From Vitis vinifera (taxonomy: Eukaryota; Streptophyta; Magnoliopsida; Vitales; Vitaceae), in assembly GCF_030704535.1 (NCBI RefSeq), contig NC_081810.1:5861501-5925500 (forward strand): a DNA stretch of 64,000 nt. The letters run 5' to 3'. Made by a program: the position numbers and the translations under genes. Shown piece after piece: positions 33,475 through 45,475 of the stretch (position 1 is the stretch's first letter; every line of letters begins with the position of its first letter). The notes below the pieces were generated by a model. The model did not search any database, was not told the origin of the DNA, and saw nothing but the letters and a program-made list of their open reading frames with translations.

Positions 33475-36180
33475 TTCGCTGCCACGTGGAAAAAGCCCGC
33501 TGATGTGCGTCAGTTCCGCCGCGAGGCGCGTAGGTGGTGATTCTGAAGTGGTGCATCGTGAAACATCGTCGTTTTATGTTGTCCTTTAGAACAGCTAGAT
33601 ATGATGATGGTGGCCCGCTTTGTCGTGCTTTTGCCTCCGTGTCCGGAACAGATTGGAGCTGTAGATCTTTGAAATGAGTGATGATATCTGACTCGTAAAT
33701 TTACTTATTCATTTTAAATTAGTCTACCGTCTATGATTAAATCATTTGCGGGTGGATACTTCTCTTTCATCCACGTAGACGACTTGACCTGTTGGAATTT
33801 AAATAAAATATTATTATTGGAAATCTAGCATAAAAATTGAGACATTGAAAACATGTCTATTAAAAAAATAGCTTCTATTATTTAACATCAATTTTTAAAA
33901 AATAGATATCGAGTGGGGACGGTCGGACCATTTTGGAAGCTGCAGTTTGGCTTATTATAAAATAAAATCATTATTAAAAAGAATGAAGCAAATGATGATT
34001 ATTAAACAAATTGAGCCGAATTTTCCCAAGTTAGAAAATGTGGGTGTAATGGTCGAAAACCTTCCACGACTGTGACCCGTTAGCAAATGGATACAAGGGT
34101 GGTAAGGGAGCATATGCTTTCAAAGTGGGTTAAATTAACAAGTTCAGAAAGAAGAAGCTAAACGTGTAATGTCGACGACAAAAGACACATATGTGTACTA
34201 TTTTCTACGTAGACTGAGACATTTTCCTACCATTTCACATGCCTTCAATTCTGAACCCAAAAAGTTATTCATGTTCAATGCATATGAATGGTTTTACGAA
34301 TGGCTGAAAGGAGGTCGATGGATTACGTTACCGCTATGCCTTCCGGAAGTGAGGATGCTGTCCTTCTAAGGAAGAGAGGACATGAAAATTACTTGCAAGG
34401 GAACCTGAAGACTGAAGGCCCAGTTTGGTTTGTAATGAAGACGTCGGAGAGTGGACTTTGGGTCAATAAGCAAAACTCACCAAATTCCAAAACCAGAGTT
34501 TCGACTGTGACTGCTTTCAACTTTCAGATTAAATAATTCTGTCTTTGGAGTAGGCTGGGCCGGCTGGCCACCGAGTAGAAGGTTCCTTGAAGGCTTGAAG
34601 AAGTGTTTCAGCAGCACTCTTCTCCTGCGGTCAAAAAGGCAATATCGTAAGAAAATTATTTTTGAGGGAGACTTATGGGTTCTTACCAGTTGAATAATAT
34701 TAAACAAAAGGGGAGTTATCGTGATTAATGACAATATTAAATATTAATTTGTCCATTTATTACCATAAATTATATTATTTCTTTTTCTAAATAATTTAAT
34801 ATTTTGAATCTAATTTTTTATATTTAAAATTAATTATCGATTTTCCAAGTTCTTAATAAATGAATCATTTTAAAAAAAAAAAAAAAATATTACGGTGCAT
34901 GATATTAAATATTAGTTGAAATTTTTATTATTGATGTATAATATATGTTGATATTTATATTTGATATTGTTCCCTAAAATAAAAAAGAAATTATTATTAT
35001 AAATATGTTTAGTTGAATTCAATAAAAATATAAAAATGAAATGAATTTAATTGATTTTTTTTATAAAAAAAAAACTGAGAATTTATTTTTAATTATTACA
35101 ATAATTTAATTAATTAATTATTATTTTTATGTATGAAATAAAATATTTATTAGAATTTTTTATATCCTTTATGCAGTTGATTTTTTTTTTTCAATTCAAA
35201 TTAAAAGTAATATTTTTTTTTATAGAATCCATGGTAATAAACCAACCCTTTAAGCTAAAAAAATATTGTTATTAATAACCTTAAAAAAAACTTTCATTTT
35301 TTTTAAATTACTTAATATTTTTATATAAACTAAAAAAAATGATATATAAATTTTTTGGTAATGTATTATATAATAATAAAATTTTGAAAAAATCATTTAT
35401 TAAATGATTTTTAGAAACTACTTCAAATAATTATTTAGATTTTTTAAATTAATTTTCACAAATTTATCAAACGCTTAATTTCCTAATTTTTATATAAAAA
35501 ATGTTTGGAAATATTGGAAAGTACTTAACCCCCTTCAAAAGTGATTCTTAATCAAAATATACCATTAAGCCCAAACAATTCCTTCACTTTAAGATATTGT
35601 CATGATTTTATGATACTATATTTTGATTCTTTAATTTGAGAAGAATATAATAATTACCATATTTGGGAACAAAGTTAAGCCATGGAAGGATGCTCACTCC
35701 CTTATTCGTTCCTAACAAATAATAATAAATAGAACTTTGCCTAATATATAAATAAATCATAATTCATATAATAAGTAGTTTGCAGGGCAGGCATGGCACG
35801 TGACAAAATTCAAGAGGGCTTAAAATATCAAAAGATTAAAGCCCATCACTAATTCATGAATTCATAAATTCATGGATTGTAATGACAAAATGAGAAAATG
35901 AATGATAATGACGCATCACCCTCCATTCCTTCAGCAATATGATAAGATGATGTTGTTGAAGTGAGTTAATATCGTTTAACAGTGGTTATAGAAAACGTTT
36001 TTATTGTTTAAAAAAACAAAATTAAGTGTTTAACAAATTTTAAAAAATATTATTAAAATTTTGAAAAATCACTTATAATGTTAAAAAATAACTTACAAAT
36101 TTTTTCTTATAGTCATATAGAAAAACATGCTTTCACATCTTTTAAACTTGAAATGTCTAGGGATTTTTGGAGGGCACATC
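33475..36180. other. Intergenic, AT-rich; rhomboid promoter side on the left
   Basis: The rhomboid 5' UTR probably extends to about 33250-33450 (the plus-strand copy is rich in purine runs). Beyond it, short frames at 34169-34536 carry no family resemblance. From 34740 to 36120 the sequence is extremely AT-rich. No tRNA, transposon end or gene is convincing. Confidence 0.4.
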
Positions 36181-36195
36181 CAAGAATAGATCCAA

Positions 36196-36275
36196 TGGAG
36201 ATGGGGTGGGCCTTATGACTCAAAGGGTTAGAGCACGTAGCTATGAATCAAAGTGTTGGGGGTTCAAATCTCTCC
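36196..36275 (+). mobile_element. tRNA-like sequence, probable SINE head or tRNA pseudogene
   Basis: GGGGTGG near 36201 can pair, with one mismatch, to CCTCCCC near 36275. In between there is GGGTTAGAGCA (D-arm-like) and GGGGGTTCAAATCTCTC, which forms a T-arm with two G-T pairs and a B box (GGTTCAAATC). No anticodon arm folds cleanly, so it is not a functional tRNA. The roughly 100 bp that follow could be a SINE body; no target duplication was found. Confidence 0.4.
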
Positions 36276-37000
36276 TCCCCATAACCAGCCTAAAAGGAAA
36301 GGACCTTTCCCTTTCGGTAGGAAATTTCTCATCAAGATAGCAAACCCAAAGCTATGAAACTTGACTTAGATGTGAGTCATTTGTCGAAGACAATTTTTCT
36401 AAAAACATTTCAAATAAAAATATAAATAAATTTAATTTTTACAATCCCTATGTCAACTTCTTGGTTTATTTTGTTAACCTATGCATACATGACATCATCT
36501 TTATAGTCTATATGATAATAAGCCGTATGCTTGTCCTATGGTTTGTCACTTATAATTGGAAAGTTCAGAGAAGGTACAAGTAAATTAAATAAAAAAAATT
36601 CTTAAAAATAAAATGTTATTAGATTAAAGAAAGATTACGGTTGTTGGCTTTGTATAATCCCGTTATTGTTGACATTTTTCATCATTAAAATGTACTGATC
36701 TTTTTAATGAATTAAAAATAAGATCATTTCAGGAATTTTGAAGTTAAACCTCCTCTTGATCCAAAAATGTTGGCAATGAACTCCTAATACAATTGAGACA
36801 AACACGCCCTTAATGGGATTGAAACTGAAGTCCGTGATTAAGGTAATAAGGAGTTAGCAGTGGCAGGCCAAGACTCTCCTAAGTTGATCGACAAGGATAG
36901 AATGGTAATCACACAAATTGATTCCCATTAGGTAATATTTAGAAGTGCCATAATAGGCCTATGGGCTTGAATGATTCAACGTTTCCATTAACCATTTTCC

Positions 37001-37006
37001 TATAAA
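37001..37006 (+). promoter_or_regulatory. TATA box, promoter of the GT47 gene
   Basis: TATAAA within TTCCTATAAAACAAGC, about 215 bp upstream of the main ATG. Transcription would start near 37030, giving a leader of about 185 nt. Confidence 0.55.
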
Positions 37007-37164
37007 ACAAGCTTTTTCTAGCCACTTTCCAACAATCCAAGCAATCCCTGTATCACTTTTCAAGCAATTCCCATGTTGCCTTCCGCAAATTCTTAAACCC
37101 CAGATCCCAATTCCTTTTCTTGCTCTGCACACACCCTTTTGATTCTTCTTTTTTTGTGTCTAGC

Positions 37165-37221
37165 ATGAGACTGTACTCCCCTTTTGCACCATCTCTTGTA
37201 CTGAAGATTTCTTTGGTATGA
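37165..37221 (+). promoter_or_regulatory. uORF of 18 codons overlapping the GT47 start codon
   Basis: ATG at 37165 opens a frame of 18 sense codons ending in TGA at 37219-37221. Its stop overlaps the main ATG (37218-37220) as ATGA. If transcription starts at the TATA box above, the uORF is in the leader and would impose termination-reinitiation or leaky scanning on the main frame. Confidence 0.5.
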
Positions 37222-39440
37222 GATTTTCCAGGAAACCAATGACCTTCAAGAGAATGCCATGCTCGAGATCAACCATTGGCAAGTACCGAAATCATCTCTG
37301 GTTTGTTGCCTTTGCCTGCTTTCTTTCCTGGATGTTATGGCTTTACCTGCATTATCTGGCTAAACTTGATGGAAAGAATGGAATCGTTTTGTCAGTTAAC
37401 AATGATTCTAATGATATTGATTCTTCTCTCCATGTCTCCAATGAGAGCATTAGTATATTGCCTGTCACTGCCAAGCCTATAGATGTTAATGAATCGATAA
37501 ATGGGGGGAATACTATTGATGGATTACAGGTTGAGGGTGATCAGATTGGAGACACTGATCAAATATCAGTTTCTGAGAAAGATGTACAGCCCGATCATCT
37601 AGCAGTGGTGACAGAGAATGAGGAAGAATCAGTTGTTGATGAAGTTATGACTGAGAATGGAAGAATCAGTGTTGAACAGAAAGTGCGACCCAGTGATAGA
37701 GCAATGGCCACAGAGAATGAGCGAGAACCAGTTGTCGGAATTCAGGAAGTGAAGCCCAATAATGGAGCAATGGCGATGGAGAAGCAGCAAGAACCGGTTG
37801 TTGGTGAAACTATTGATGAGAATGGAGTTAAAGAAGGTGGTAGAATTCAGGCAATGCAGCCCAATAATGGAGCAATGATTACAGAGAATGAGCGAGGACC
37901 AGTTGTTGATGAAGTTGTTAAGAAGAATGGGGACAAACAAGGTGACAGAATTCAGGCAATGCAGCCCAATAATGGATCAATGGTTGCAGGTAATAAGCAA
38001 GAACCAGTTGTTGATGAAGTTGTTAAGGAGAATGGAGTTGAACAAGGCAATACAGTTCCCAGTGTAGAGACTGGAACAGATATCAAACAGGGCAGTGGAG
38101 ACAAAGGTGAAGTAATCGAATCTGATTCTTGCTCGGGTCGATACGTTTACATTCATGATCTCCCAAGTAGATTCAATGAAGACATGCTCAAGAACTGCCA
38201 GTCACTTAGCGCATGGACTGATATGTGCCTTTACTTGTCAAATATGGGGCTGGGTCCACGGCTTAGCAATTCAGAGAGGGCTTTTTCCAACACTGGTTGG
38301 TTTGGAACAAATCAGTTCTCATTAGAAGTCGTTTTTCATAACAGGATGAAGCAGTACGATTGCTTAACAAATGACTCATCTCTGGCTTCTGCAATTTTTG
38401 TACCATTCTATGCTGGGCTTGATGTTGCTCGCTACCTCTGGTATGGCAAGGAGTTGAAAGATACTGCTTCTACTGATCTGAGCAAGTGGCTTGCAGAACA
38501 ACCCGAGTGGAAGGTTATGTGGGGGAGAAATCACTTTGCTGTAGCAGGGAGGATTTCTTGGGATTTCAGGAGGCAAACTAATATTTTATCTCAATGGGGT
38601 AACGGCCTAATGTATTTGCCTACATTCAAGAACATGACAATGTTGACAATAGAATCAAGTCCTTGGCACAGAAATGATTTTGCGGTACCATACCCGACAT
38701 ACTTCCATCCTTCCAATGACAATGAGGTGTTCCAGTGGCAGAACAGAATGAGGAGGCAGAGAAGGCGGTTCCTGTTTTCCTTCGCAGGCGCCCCACGACC
38801 CAACCTTCCAGACTCCATACGCAATCAGATTATCGACCAGTGTTCTGCCTCAAGGAGGAAATGCAAGTTGCTAGAATGTGGACTTGTTGGAAGCAAGTGC
38901 CACACTCCGGTTAATGTGATGAAAATGTTTCAAAGTTCTGTTTTCTGCCTGCAGCCCCCAGGGGACTCATACACCAGGCGGTCAGTCTTTGATTCCATAC
39001 TAGCAGGATGCATACCAGTTTTCTTCCACCCAGGGTCTGCTTATGTCCAATATTTATGGCACTTACCCAAGAACTACACGAAGTACTCAGTGTTCATACC
39101 AGGCAACAGCATCAAAAGTGGGAATGTCAGCATCGAGAAGATACTGCATCGAATTCCAAGAGAGGAAGTAGTGGCCATGAGAGAGGAGGTCATAAGGTTG
39201 ATTCCTAAAGTAATATATGCAAATCCAAAGTCTAGGCTAGAGACCCTTGAGGACGCATTTGACATAGCAGTAAAGGCAGTTCTTGAGAGAGTAGAGACAG
39301 TGAGGAGGGATATGAGGGAAGGGAGGAATTCTAGTTTTGCTTTTGATGAAGAGATGTCTTGGAAGTATTCTTTGTTGGGGACAGACTCTGCTAAACATGA
39401 ATGGGATCCTTTCTTTGATAAAGCAAATGCCAACTTTTAA
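37218..39440 (+). CDS. GT47 exostosin-family glycosyltransferase, MUR3-like xyloglucan galactosyltransferase
   Basis: An intronless 740-aa frame. It is a type II Golgi membrane protein: a short basic cytosolic tail, one membrane anchor at about residues 27-47 ([21 protein letters not shown]), a long acidic stem, and the catalytic GT47 domain from about residue 305 ([16 protein letters not shown]). Conserved marks include [24 protein letters not shown] and [19 protein letters not shown]. The family transfers galactose (or a related sugar) onto xylosyl residues of xyloglucan. Which position this enzyme modifies cannot be told from sequence. At 740 aa it is longer than typical MUR3 (about 620) because of the repeated stem at residues about 120-280. 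The gene has a TATA box and a uORF upstream. Confidence 0.93.
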   Translation: MRFSRKPMTFKRMPCSRSTIGKYRNHLWFVAFACFLSWMLWLYLHYLAKLDGKNGIVLSVNNDSNDIDSSLHVSNESISILPVTAKPIDVNESINGGNTIDGLQVEGDQIGDTDQISVSEKDVQPDHLAVVTENEEESVVDEVMTENGRISVEQKVRPSDRAMATENEREPVVGIQEVKPNNGAMAMEKQQEPVVGETIDENGVKEGGRIQAMQPNNGAMITENERGPVVDEVVKKNGDKQGDRIQAMQPNNGSMVAGNKQEPVVDEVVKENGVEQGNTVPSVETGTDIKQGSGDKGEVIESDSCSGRYVYIHDLPSRFNEDMLKNCQSLSAWTDMCLYLSNMGLGPRLSNSERAFSNTGWFGTNQFSLEVVFHNRMKQYDCLTNDSSLASAIFVPFYAGLDVARYLWYGKELKDTASTDLSKWLAEQPEWKVMWGRNHFAVAGRISWDFRRQTNILSQWGNGLMYLPTFKNMTMLTIESSPWHRNDFAVPYPTYFHPSNDNEVFQWQNRMRRQRRRFLFSFAGAPRPNLPDSIRNQIIDQCSASRRKCKLLECGLVGSKCHTPVNVMKMFQSSVFCLQPPGDSYTRRSVFDSILAGCIPVFFHPGSAYVQYLWHLPKNYTKYSVFIPGNSIKSGNVSIEKILHRIPREEVVAMREEVIRLIPKVIYANPKSRLETLEDAFDIAVKAVLERVETVRRDMREGRNSSFAFDEEMSWKYSLLGTDSAKHEWDPFFDKANANF
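37580..38060 (+). repeat. Coding minisatellite of about 105 bp in the GT47 stem
   Basis: Copies anchored on CAGCCCAATAATGG or its variants lie at about 37586, 37685, 37751, 37856 and 37961. The last spacings are exactly 105 bp and an earlier one is shortened to 66 bp. The 35-residue unit reads roughly [10 protein letters not shown], then [10 protein letters not shown] and ENG. All changes keep frame. Confidence 0.85.
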
Positions 39441-40502
39441 GCTAGGAAACAGAACAACAAACAAATTCAACTTTTTCATTGTAGTTGTAGAGAGCTGTAG
39501 TAGTTAATGTTCATTCACCTTTTTTTGTTCCTTTTTTCTTTTTTTGAACTTCCATTAATGGATTGTTGATACTAGTTTTAAATCTTTTATGTGCTAAGTT
39601 CTGCTTGGTGTGTGGGAAAAGCTCCTAGAAATGGTAGTGGAAAGCAGCATAATGTAGTGATACATAAACCAGTTGTATGATGTGTACTGGCCCATCTCAT
39701 CTTCAAACCTTTCAAATTCACAATCACAGTAATAATAGTATTCAAAATGAAGAGATTGAACTCACAACCTTTTATGGTTTTGATTTTAATCTCAGAATAC
39801 CAACACTTTTTTAGCTACAGTATGAATCTCAGATTCTTCCCATTTTCTAGGCAAGAAAATGGATCAATGTAGTTTACAGTTGCATGCAAGAAAGAGTTGA
39901 ACTCACAGAAACCCATTATTTTTATTCTTTCGTAACTTTACATTTCTTGAGCTAGTGAAATGGTCCCAAAACCTCATGTGCCATAACCCAATGAGCTATA
40001 TTCTAAATGTCAGTTTCCAAGATCCTTCAAAATGAAGGAAAATGGGTATTGCTTTCCCCTGTTTTCTTGGCAGCGAGATGGCTCACTTTGTTAATTGATC
40101 TATGCAAGGAGTGGGATTTCAGAATCGCCATTATTTTAAAACCTATATCAAAACTTTGATCTGCCTAATTATGCTAGTCAACTGGGAAGACTATAATGCA
40201 TGCCACAGGAGGAGGTAGAGATTTCATGAAAATCTGTCCATCAAGTGCAGTGATGAGCTTCATTTACTTTATGAGCATAGAGATGTATATTTCAGTTAGG
40301 CTTTTCCAAGACATCGGTTAACCATGACAATATGTTCAAATTTAACAAATTGAATGTTTGATTGAGAAGGTCATGGAATCATGGATGCCACAATTCCAGA
40401 AGAATATGTACAAGTGTTTTTATTGGGCAGAATTTAGGTTTTGGGGGAACCGGAGGAAACCAATTAATTGATATATAAATGTGAATCAGCTGTAAAGCAC
40501 AG
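39441..40502. other. 3' flank of the GT47 gene and intergenic sequence
   Basis: No coding sequence or transposon is recognised. The first 150-200 bp, which are T-rich, probably hold the 3' UTR. Confidence 0.4.
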
Positions 40503-40574
40503 GCGTTTGTAGTCCAACGGTTAGGATAATTGCCTTCCAAGCAATAGACCCGGGTTCGACTCCCGGCAAACGCA
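40503..40574 (+). tRNA. tRNA-Gly (anticodon UCC)
   Basis: The 72-nt sequence folds into a full cloverleaf. The acceptor stem is GCGTTTG with CAAACGC. The anticodon stem is ATTGC with GCAAT around loop CTTCCAA (anticodon TCC). The T arm is CCGGG/CCCGG with loop TTCGACT. The discriminator base is A, no CCA is encoded, and there is no intron. It is followed by a T6 run (40575-40580), an RNA polymerase III terminator. Confidence 0.97.
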
Positions 40575-40580
40575 TTTTTT

Positions 40581-41560
40581 GCTGGCTTCTTTTGGTTCAT
40601 CCATATATATTAGTTGTTGAAAACTTGTTGAAACCATTTTATCACTAATCACGGGTCTTAGTTGTTGAAGTGTATGTAATAAATGATACACTTATTGAAG
40701 AACAAAAAGAATAAGAAAATAATCATTAGAGGATTTGTCCCTATCAATAGAACAATCATAATCAAGTGACATATATTACTACTAACATGAGAGGTTGAAT
40801 TACGCAACATATTTAGGTTTCTCTTGCTTGCAAGTTTAAGAGTCCTCATTGGCTGAATATTCAACCCGACAAGTTTGTCCTTATCAATGCATTAGGAAAC
40901 GATAAATATATTCAATTAAAAATATTTACTTAATTTTAAATAAAACTTTTATACTTAATAGTGTTAAATATTAGATTGTTTGTTTTTATGGTATTTTATT
41001 TTTTATTAAGTATTAAAAAGTAAAAAAAATCAATATGTTATTTTTTCTATTTAGAAAAAATTACATATTTTGACCTTTTTTATTTAATAAAAAGTTTATA
41101 ATAAGTCATTAAAAAATAAAAAAACAAACAACATAAATTCTGAAAATAAATTGTTTTAAATAAAAAACAAAAAATACAAACACCACCTTAGTTTAATTGG
41201 ACTCCAATTTCACCGTACAAAGTTCTTAACCTTCTATAAATGATTTGAGGTTATTACTTAAGAGTCATAACTTTGTTGCTTGTTGGTGCTCGATTCTCCT
41301 TATATCATTATCATTGACTTTCTTCTTTATTCTCACAATTCGTATTTCCTATAGCTTATCCCCTATCTTTTTAAAAGTCCTCCATCAATGATATCTTTTG
41401 TAATTTTAATAAGTTGTTCTTTCTAACAAATTTTAAATTTTATTAGAGTCATTATTTTTGGTATTTTTAATTCAATTAAATCCATTATTTCTGATATGCT
41501 ATTGTTTTAAAATTGCACTAAATCCACGACCAATAGTAGAAAAGAAATATCAGGCCACCA
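40581..41560. other. Intergenic AT-rich sequence
   Basis: Around 40960-41180, T-rich and A-rich stretches face each other (GTTTTTATGGTATT on the left, AAAAAACAAAAAATAC on the right), which could be a decayed MITE. No coding sequence is visible. The right end contains the 5' flank of the PGR5-like gene. Confidence 0.35.
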
Positions 41561-41702
41561 CAAGAGATGCACTAATATCGGAGGGCAATTTCGTCAAATC
41601 CGCTGTCGAATCCTGTGGCTGAGCTCTTCTCCAAACCGCCACATTTCAACTGTAAAATCAGCTCCTCTAGACCGCACCCTCGCTAGAGTTTCGTCCTCGT
41701 TC

Positions 41703-44700
41703 ATGGCCGTCACAAGCCCCTCCATCTCACCTCACGTGATTGGTTCCACCATCACCGAGCTTTCAAGAACCTTCCGAAGCGGAGCTCCATTTATGGTTCG
41801 AATCTCCGCCAAGAGCAACGGCGTCTCCACCTGTAATGACCGCAACGACCTCGCTCTCGCCGAGGGTCCTTCTTGCATATTCGTCGGACCCATTGAAACC
41901 GCCAGTAAAGAAACCCTAGAAGCTCTCTATTGTCAGGTACGTCGCTCACCTCAATTTCCACTTCTCTCGTGATTCCAGTTAGGGCTTCCATTTGTGTTCG
42001 GTTTCTCGACGTAATCTGTTTGGTTTCTTAGAAATATGAGGAAAAGGAATAATAAATTTGAGTTATAGTTTTTAAAAGTGTGATAAGGTCACCCCTACCG
42101 AGGAAGCAGTTGTTTTGAGCTCAGTTGAGTGGAAACAATGACAAATGGAAGATTCAATATTTTAATTTCTTACCATCTGTTCGGTTGTTAAGAAAGAAGG
42201 GGGAAATTAGAGTAAGTAATGTTGTTTTTGGTTATCAAAAGAATGAAAGCTCGATTGTAGTAAGCCATGCTAGGCGCAGTTGAATGGAGGTTTTTGTTTC
42301 ATGGAAATTGGAATCATGGATATCAATTTATTTTATTTTCCCACCTTTTCTCAGAAAACCATACAGGGATTAGTTTTAAATTCAACTTTGAGCTTTTCCA
42401 TTCTTTGATGGTCATTTGTTGGAGTTGAGCAGCCTAGGTAAAAATCATTGACGAATTATTTATGTATTAGGCACGGGATGCGTATTACAGTGGTGAGCCT
42501 TTGATAGTTGATGACATGTTTGATAGAGTAGAGGTAATTCCATTTGTTCTCCAATTCATTTTTTTTTTATTTAATTTATGACTTGGTTTTTTGCCCAAAT
42601 GAATTCATATGTGGAATGCAATTGAAACAGTTGAAGCTACGGTGGTATGGTTCAAAATCTGTTCTCAAGTATCCTCGTTGCAGCCTTAGGCAACATTATA
42701 CATATGCGGATGCTGAGGTAATTGTATTTCAAAACAGGCAGTATGGATAGATGTGAAGTTGGCTCCACTGCTGCACAATTGTTCCCCTCAACTCTACCAT
42801 CCTCAAATTTAACCAGCCACTAGATTTCCATTGCTGAAAATCCAGAAAAAAAAAAAAAAAAAAACCTACCAGCCAGCTTGGCTATATACCCCAGTCAGCT
42901 TGGCATTTTGGTTGAAAAATTAGCATGTCTTGATGTGTATCTGCAGAAGAATCTCTTCTTGTTAAACATCAAATTTTTTTGTATGTTCCTCAATGAGGCT
43001 TTTCTTTAGTAATGTTGTGTAGTTTATGGTTTAAAGTGATATTCTTGGTGAGCTGGCATGACCTATTTTTCATGTGAAGTTTAATGGGGATATTTTGGAG
43101 GGAAGGATCACATTTGTCAGAAATCATACATTTTGAATTACTTTCAATCCTTAGTTTTTAGTGCGAGAAACAGAAAGCTAAAATTATCCATAAGTGATCA
43201 TTCTTTCTTAAAGATTTTTGTGGACACACCTCAGTGACATCTCCACGGATGTTCATGAGGGCTTAATATATTTTTGTTAGTGAATAGGGCAGTGGTTTTT
43301 CTCCACTTGAAGATTGAGTGACATGGATGTAGGGCAGGAAGATCCTTCACAGGTTTTCGCATTGGCAAGCATTTGGATCCTGTTTCTTGCTTTTGGTGGT
43401 TCAGCCTGCCTTGTGCCTATAATCTACACTGTTGGCCAGGCTTATCAAGATGCATTCAATTCAGGACTTTCCTACAGCAGCCAAGCATCTGCACTACAGC
43501 TCCTTGCCACGGCAAATGGCATTCTCTTCATGGTATTGGGATCCGTGATTGGTTATCCAGTTGCTTCAGCTTCTGGTAATTATTCAATGTCCTTAGAAGT
43601 ATTTCTTTGAACCCTTCTAATCATGTTGTCTGTCCAATTTAAGTTATAAAATGATAAAATCAAAAAGTCTTGAAGGCATAAGCCATATTTGAAAATCTTA
43701 ACCACTTACTTGACAAGTGACACTATCTATGATGTTAAATTGCTAATGAAAGAAAAATGCAATGATTCCATATACATGGTTGTCTAAACAGTTGATAATG
43801 TTTTAGCTGGTAGTGTATTGGAATATCACTAGGGATATGGCTTTGACACCCTTTATTTAGAAACTCTACCCTTGTTTGAAGAAAATGGTTTTATCTCGTA
43901 TGTTAACTTTTAATTGTGTGTATACCTATATCTTAATCTGAAATTTGAGCACCCATGTTTGCAGTTGGAGTTCTTCAAGGCTTGTGGAGGAATGACTTGG
44001 TGGCGCTAAAAGGGGCATGCCCAAATTGTGGGGAGGAGGTTGGTCCCAGCAAATATTAGCTTATGCAATTTGTTTAATTTCTTATTTTTTTAGTTATTAT
44101 TATTTTGGGTGGATTAGTGGTGGGATGTTCCCTTTAAGTGTCACAAACTAATTTTCAGTTCTATCCATGAAATCAAATTATGGTTAACTTTCAATGATCC
44201 ATCCTCATCTATTTAGATAGCATTTCCTTGCAGGTATTTGCATTTGTGAAATCAGGTCAACCTAATAGCTCCCCTCATAGTGCAGACTGTCATGTATGTG
44301 AAAGCTCTTTAGAATTCAGCACCAAGGTTGAGGTAATCCCTTTTTTCGACACCAGGATTTGCATGCTTCACAAACCAAATGTTATTTGCTCATATCATTT
44401 TAATGAAAAGCTGAGAAGGAAGATAGTGCCTTCTATATGAGCATTCAAAGATTTTGAGGGAATTACAGTCCTCTAGGAAAATAGTGCCTTTTATATGAGC
44501 ATTAGTCTTTACATGAAAGTTTGAATGAAACACATTATTATATTCTGGGTTTCTTAAGATGCAAGTATTATTGGAGTTAAATTGTCCTCTTTTTTTCCAG
44601 TTTATGCATTTGGTCTCATCTTTTCTATTTTCTTTCTTTATATATATATATATATATACACATGTTTCCATGGGATATGGTGTGTGGGTCGTGGGTTGGA

Positions 44701-45475
44701 AGGTGCCAGGGCACACCAAGGATAGGTGATTGAGGTTCGAGCTCCGTTTAATGATGGAAATCCTAGAAATGAAAAATGCTTGGGCAGAAAGCATACATTT
44801 TGTTAATAACTGCATCACAGAAATCCCAGATGGAACTTCTTGTCATGATGACATCCTCTGGTTTCTTACCATCCAAATAATCTACACAAGATATAACCCT
44901 AAGATCTGGAAGATTAAGATCTAGCCAGAAATAGAGCTAGGTATGTTAATCCTATTCGCGAATCTAGCCTAATATCTTCTTGCATGCCTGTGGGTAGGCT
45001 GGATGGTTTTGTGAAATATGTAAACAATTTCAATGGTGTTGATGTTGTGGCCTGCAATATTTTCTTGCGGGCCTTGGGGTATGCCTAAGTTTCATTCATT
45101 GCTGGGTGGTTTTTTTTAATTTTTTAAACAATTTCAATGGTGATCGAGTTGTGGTTTTTCAGGGGTGGGGATCAACTTATTGTTGAGTTCTACAAAAGTT
45201 AGCTCAAGCAATAAAAAAGTAAATGCTTTCCAAGGGTCAACATCCATTCATGAAAATCATCTTCCAAAAATATGCATTCTTCTTTCTGCACATATTCTGG
45301 TCATGTTTCTTGTATCTCTTTGCTTTTGCGAGTGTGTTGATTTTGAAATGGATAAAGCTTACTTCACATGAGTGATATCATTGTGCAGCAATCAACACTA
45401 GGCAGACGTTGGGTTTATGGCCGTATTTACCTTGTTCCAAGAAGCGGGCGGGGCCAACGCCGGAGACGGATGTAA
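41703..45475 (+). CDS. PGR5-like (PGRL1-related) chloroplast membrane protein
   Basis: Seven exons: 41703-41936, 42471-42533, 42631-42717, 43338-43575, 43965-44038, 44234-44332 and 45389-45475 (882 nt, 293 aa). All introns are GT-AG with consistent phases. The N-terminus is Ser/Thr/Arg-rich, as in plastid transit peptides. Two membrane segments follow: VFALASIWILFLAFGGSACL and LLATANGILFMVLGSVIGY. Then comes a cysteine motif, CPNC at residues 226-229 and CHVC at 251-254, that may bind metal or be redox-active, and a basic C-terminus. The layout matches PGRL1 and its relative PGR5-like A; PGRL1 works with PGR5 in cyclic electron flow around photosystem I. Function of this paralogue is inferred from family only. 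Confidence 0.88.
44333..45388 (+). other. Sixth intron of the PGR5-like gene
   Basis: The intron is 1,056 bp from GAG|GTAATC to TTGTGCAG|CAA. It contains a short (TA)n run at about 44640-44656 and AT-rich sequence. Short open frames inside are not convincing. Confidence 0.75.

Noticed and set aside
36196-36275. Functional tRNA gene
   Set aside because: The anticodon arm does not fold and the acceptor stem has a mismatch, unlike the clean tRNA-Gly at 40503-40574.
38376-39433. Minus-strand frames opposite the GT47 gene
   Set aside because: They are shadows of the 740-aa GT47 frame, whose family motifs are clear.
44228-44440. 70-aa plus-strand frame as a separate gene
   Set aside because: It is exon 6 of the PGR5-like gene read into the following intron.
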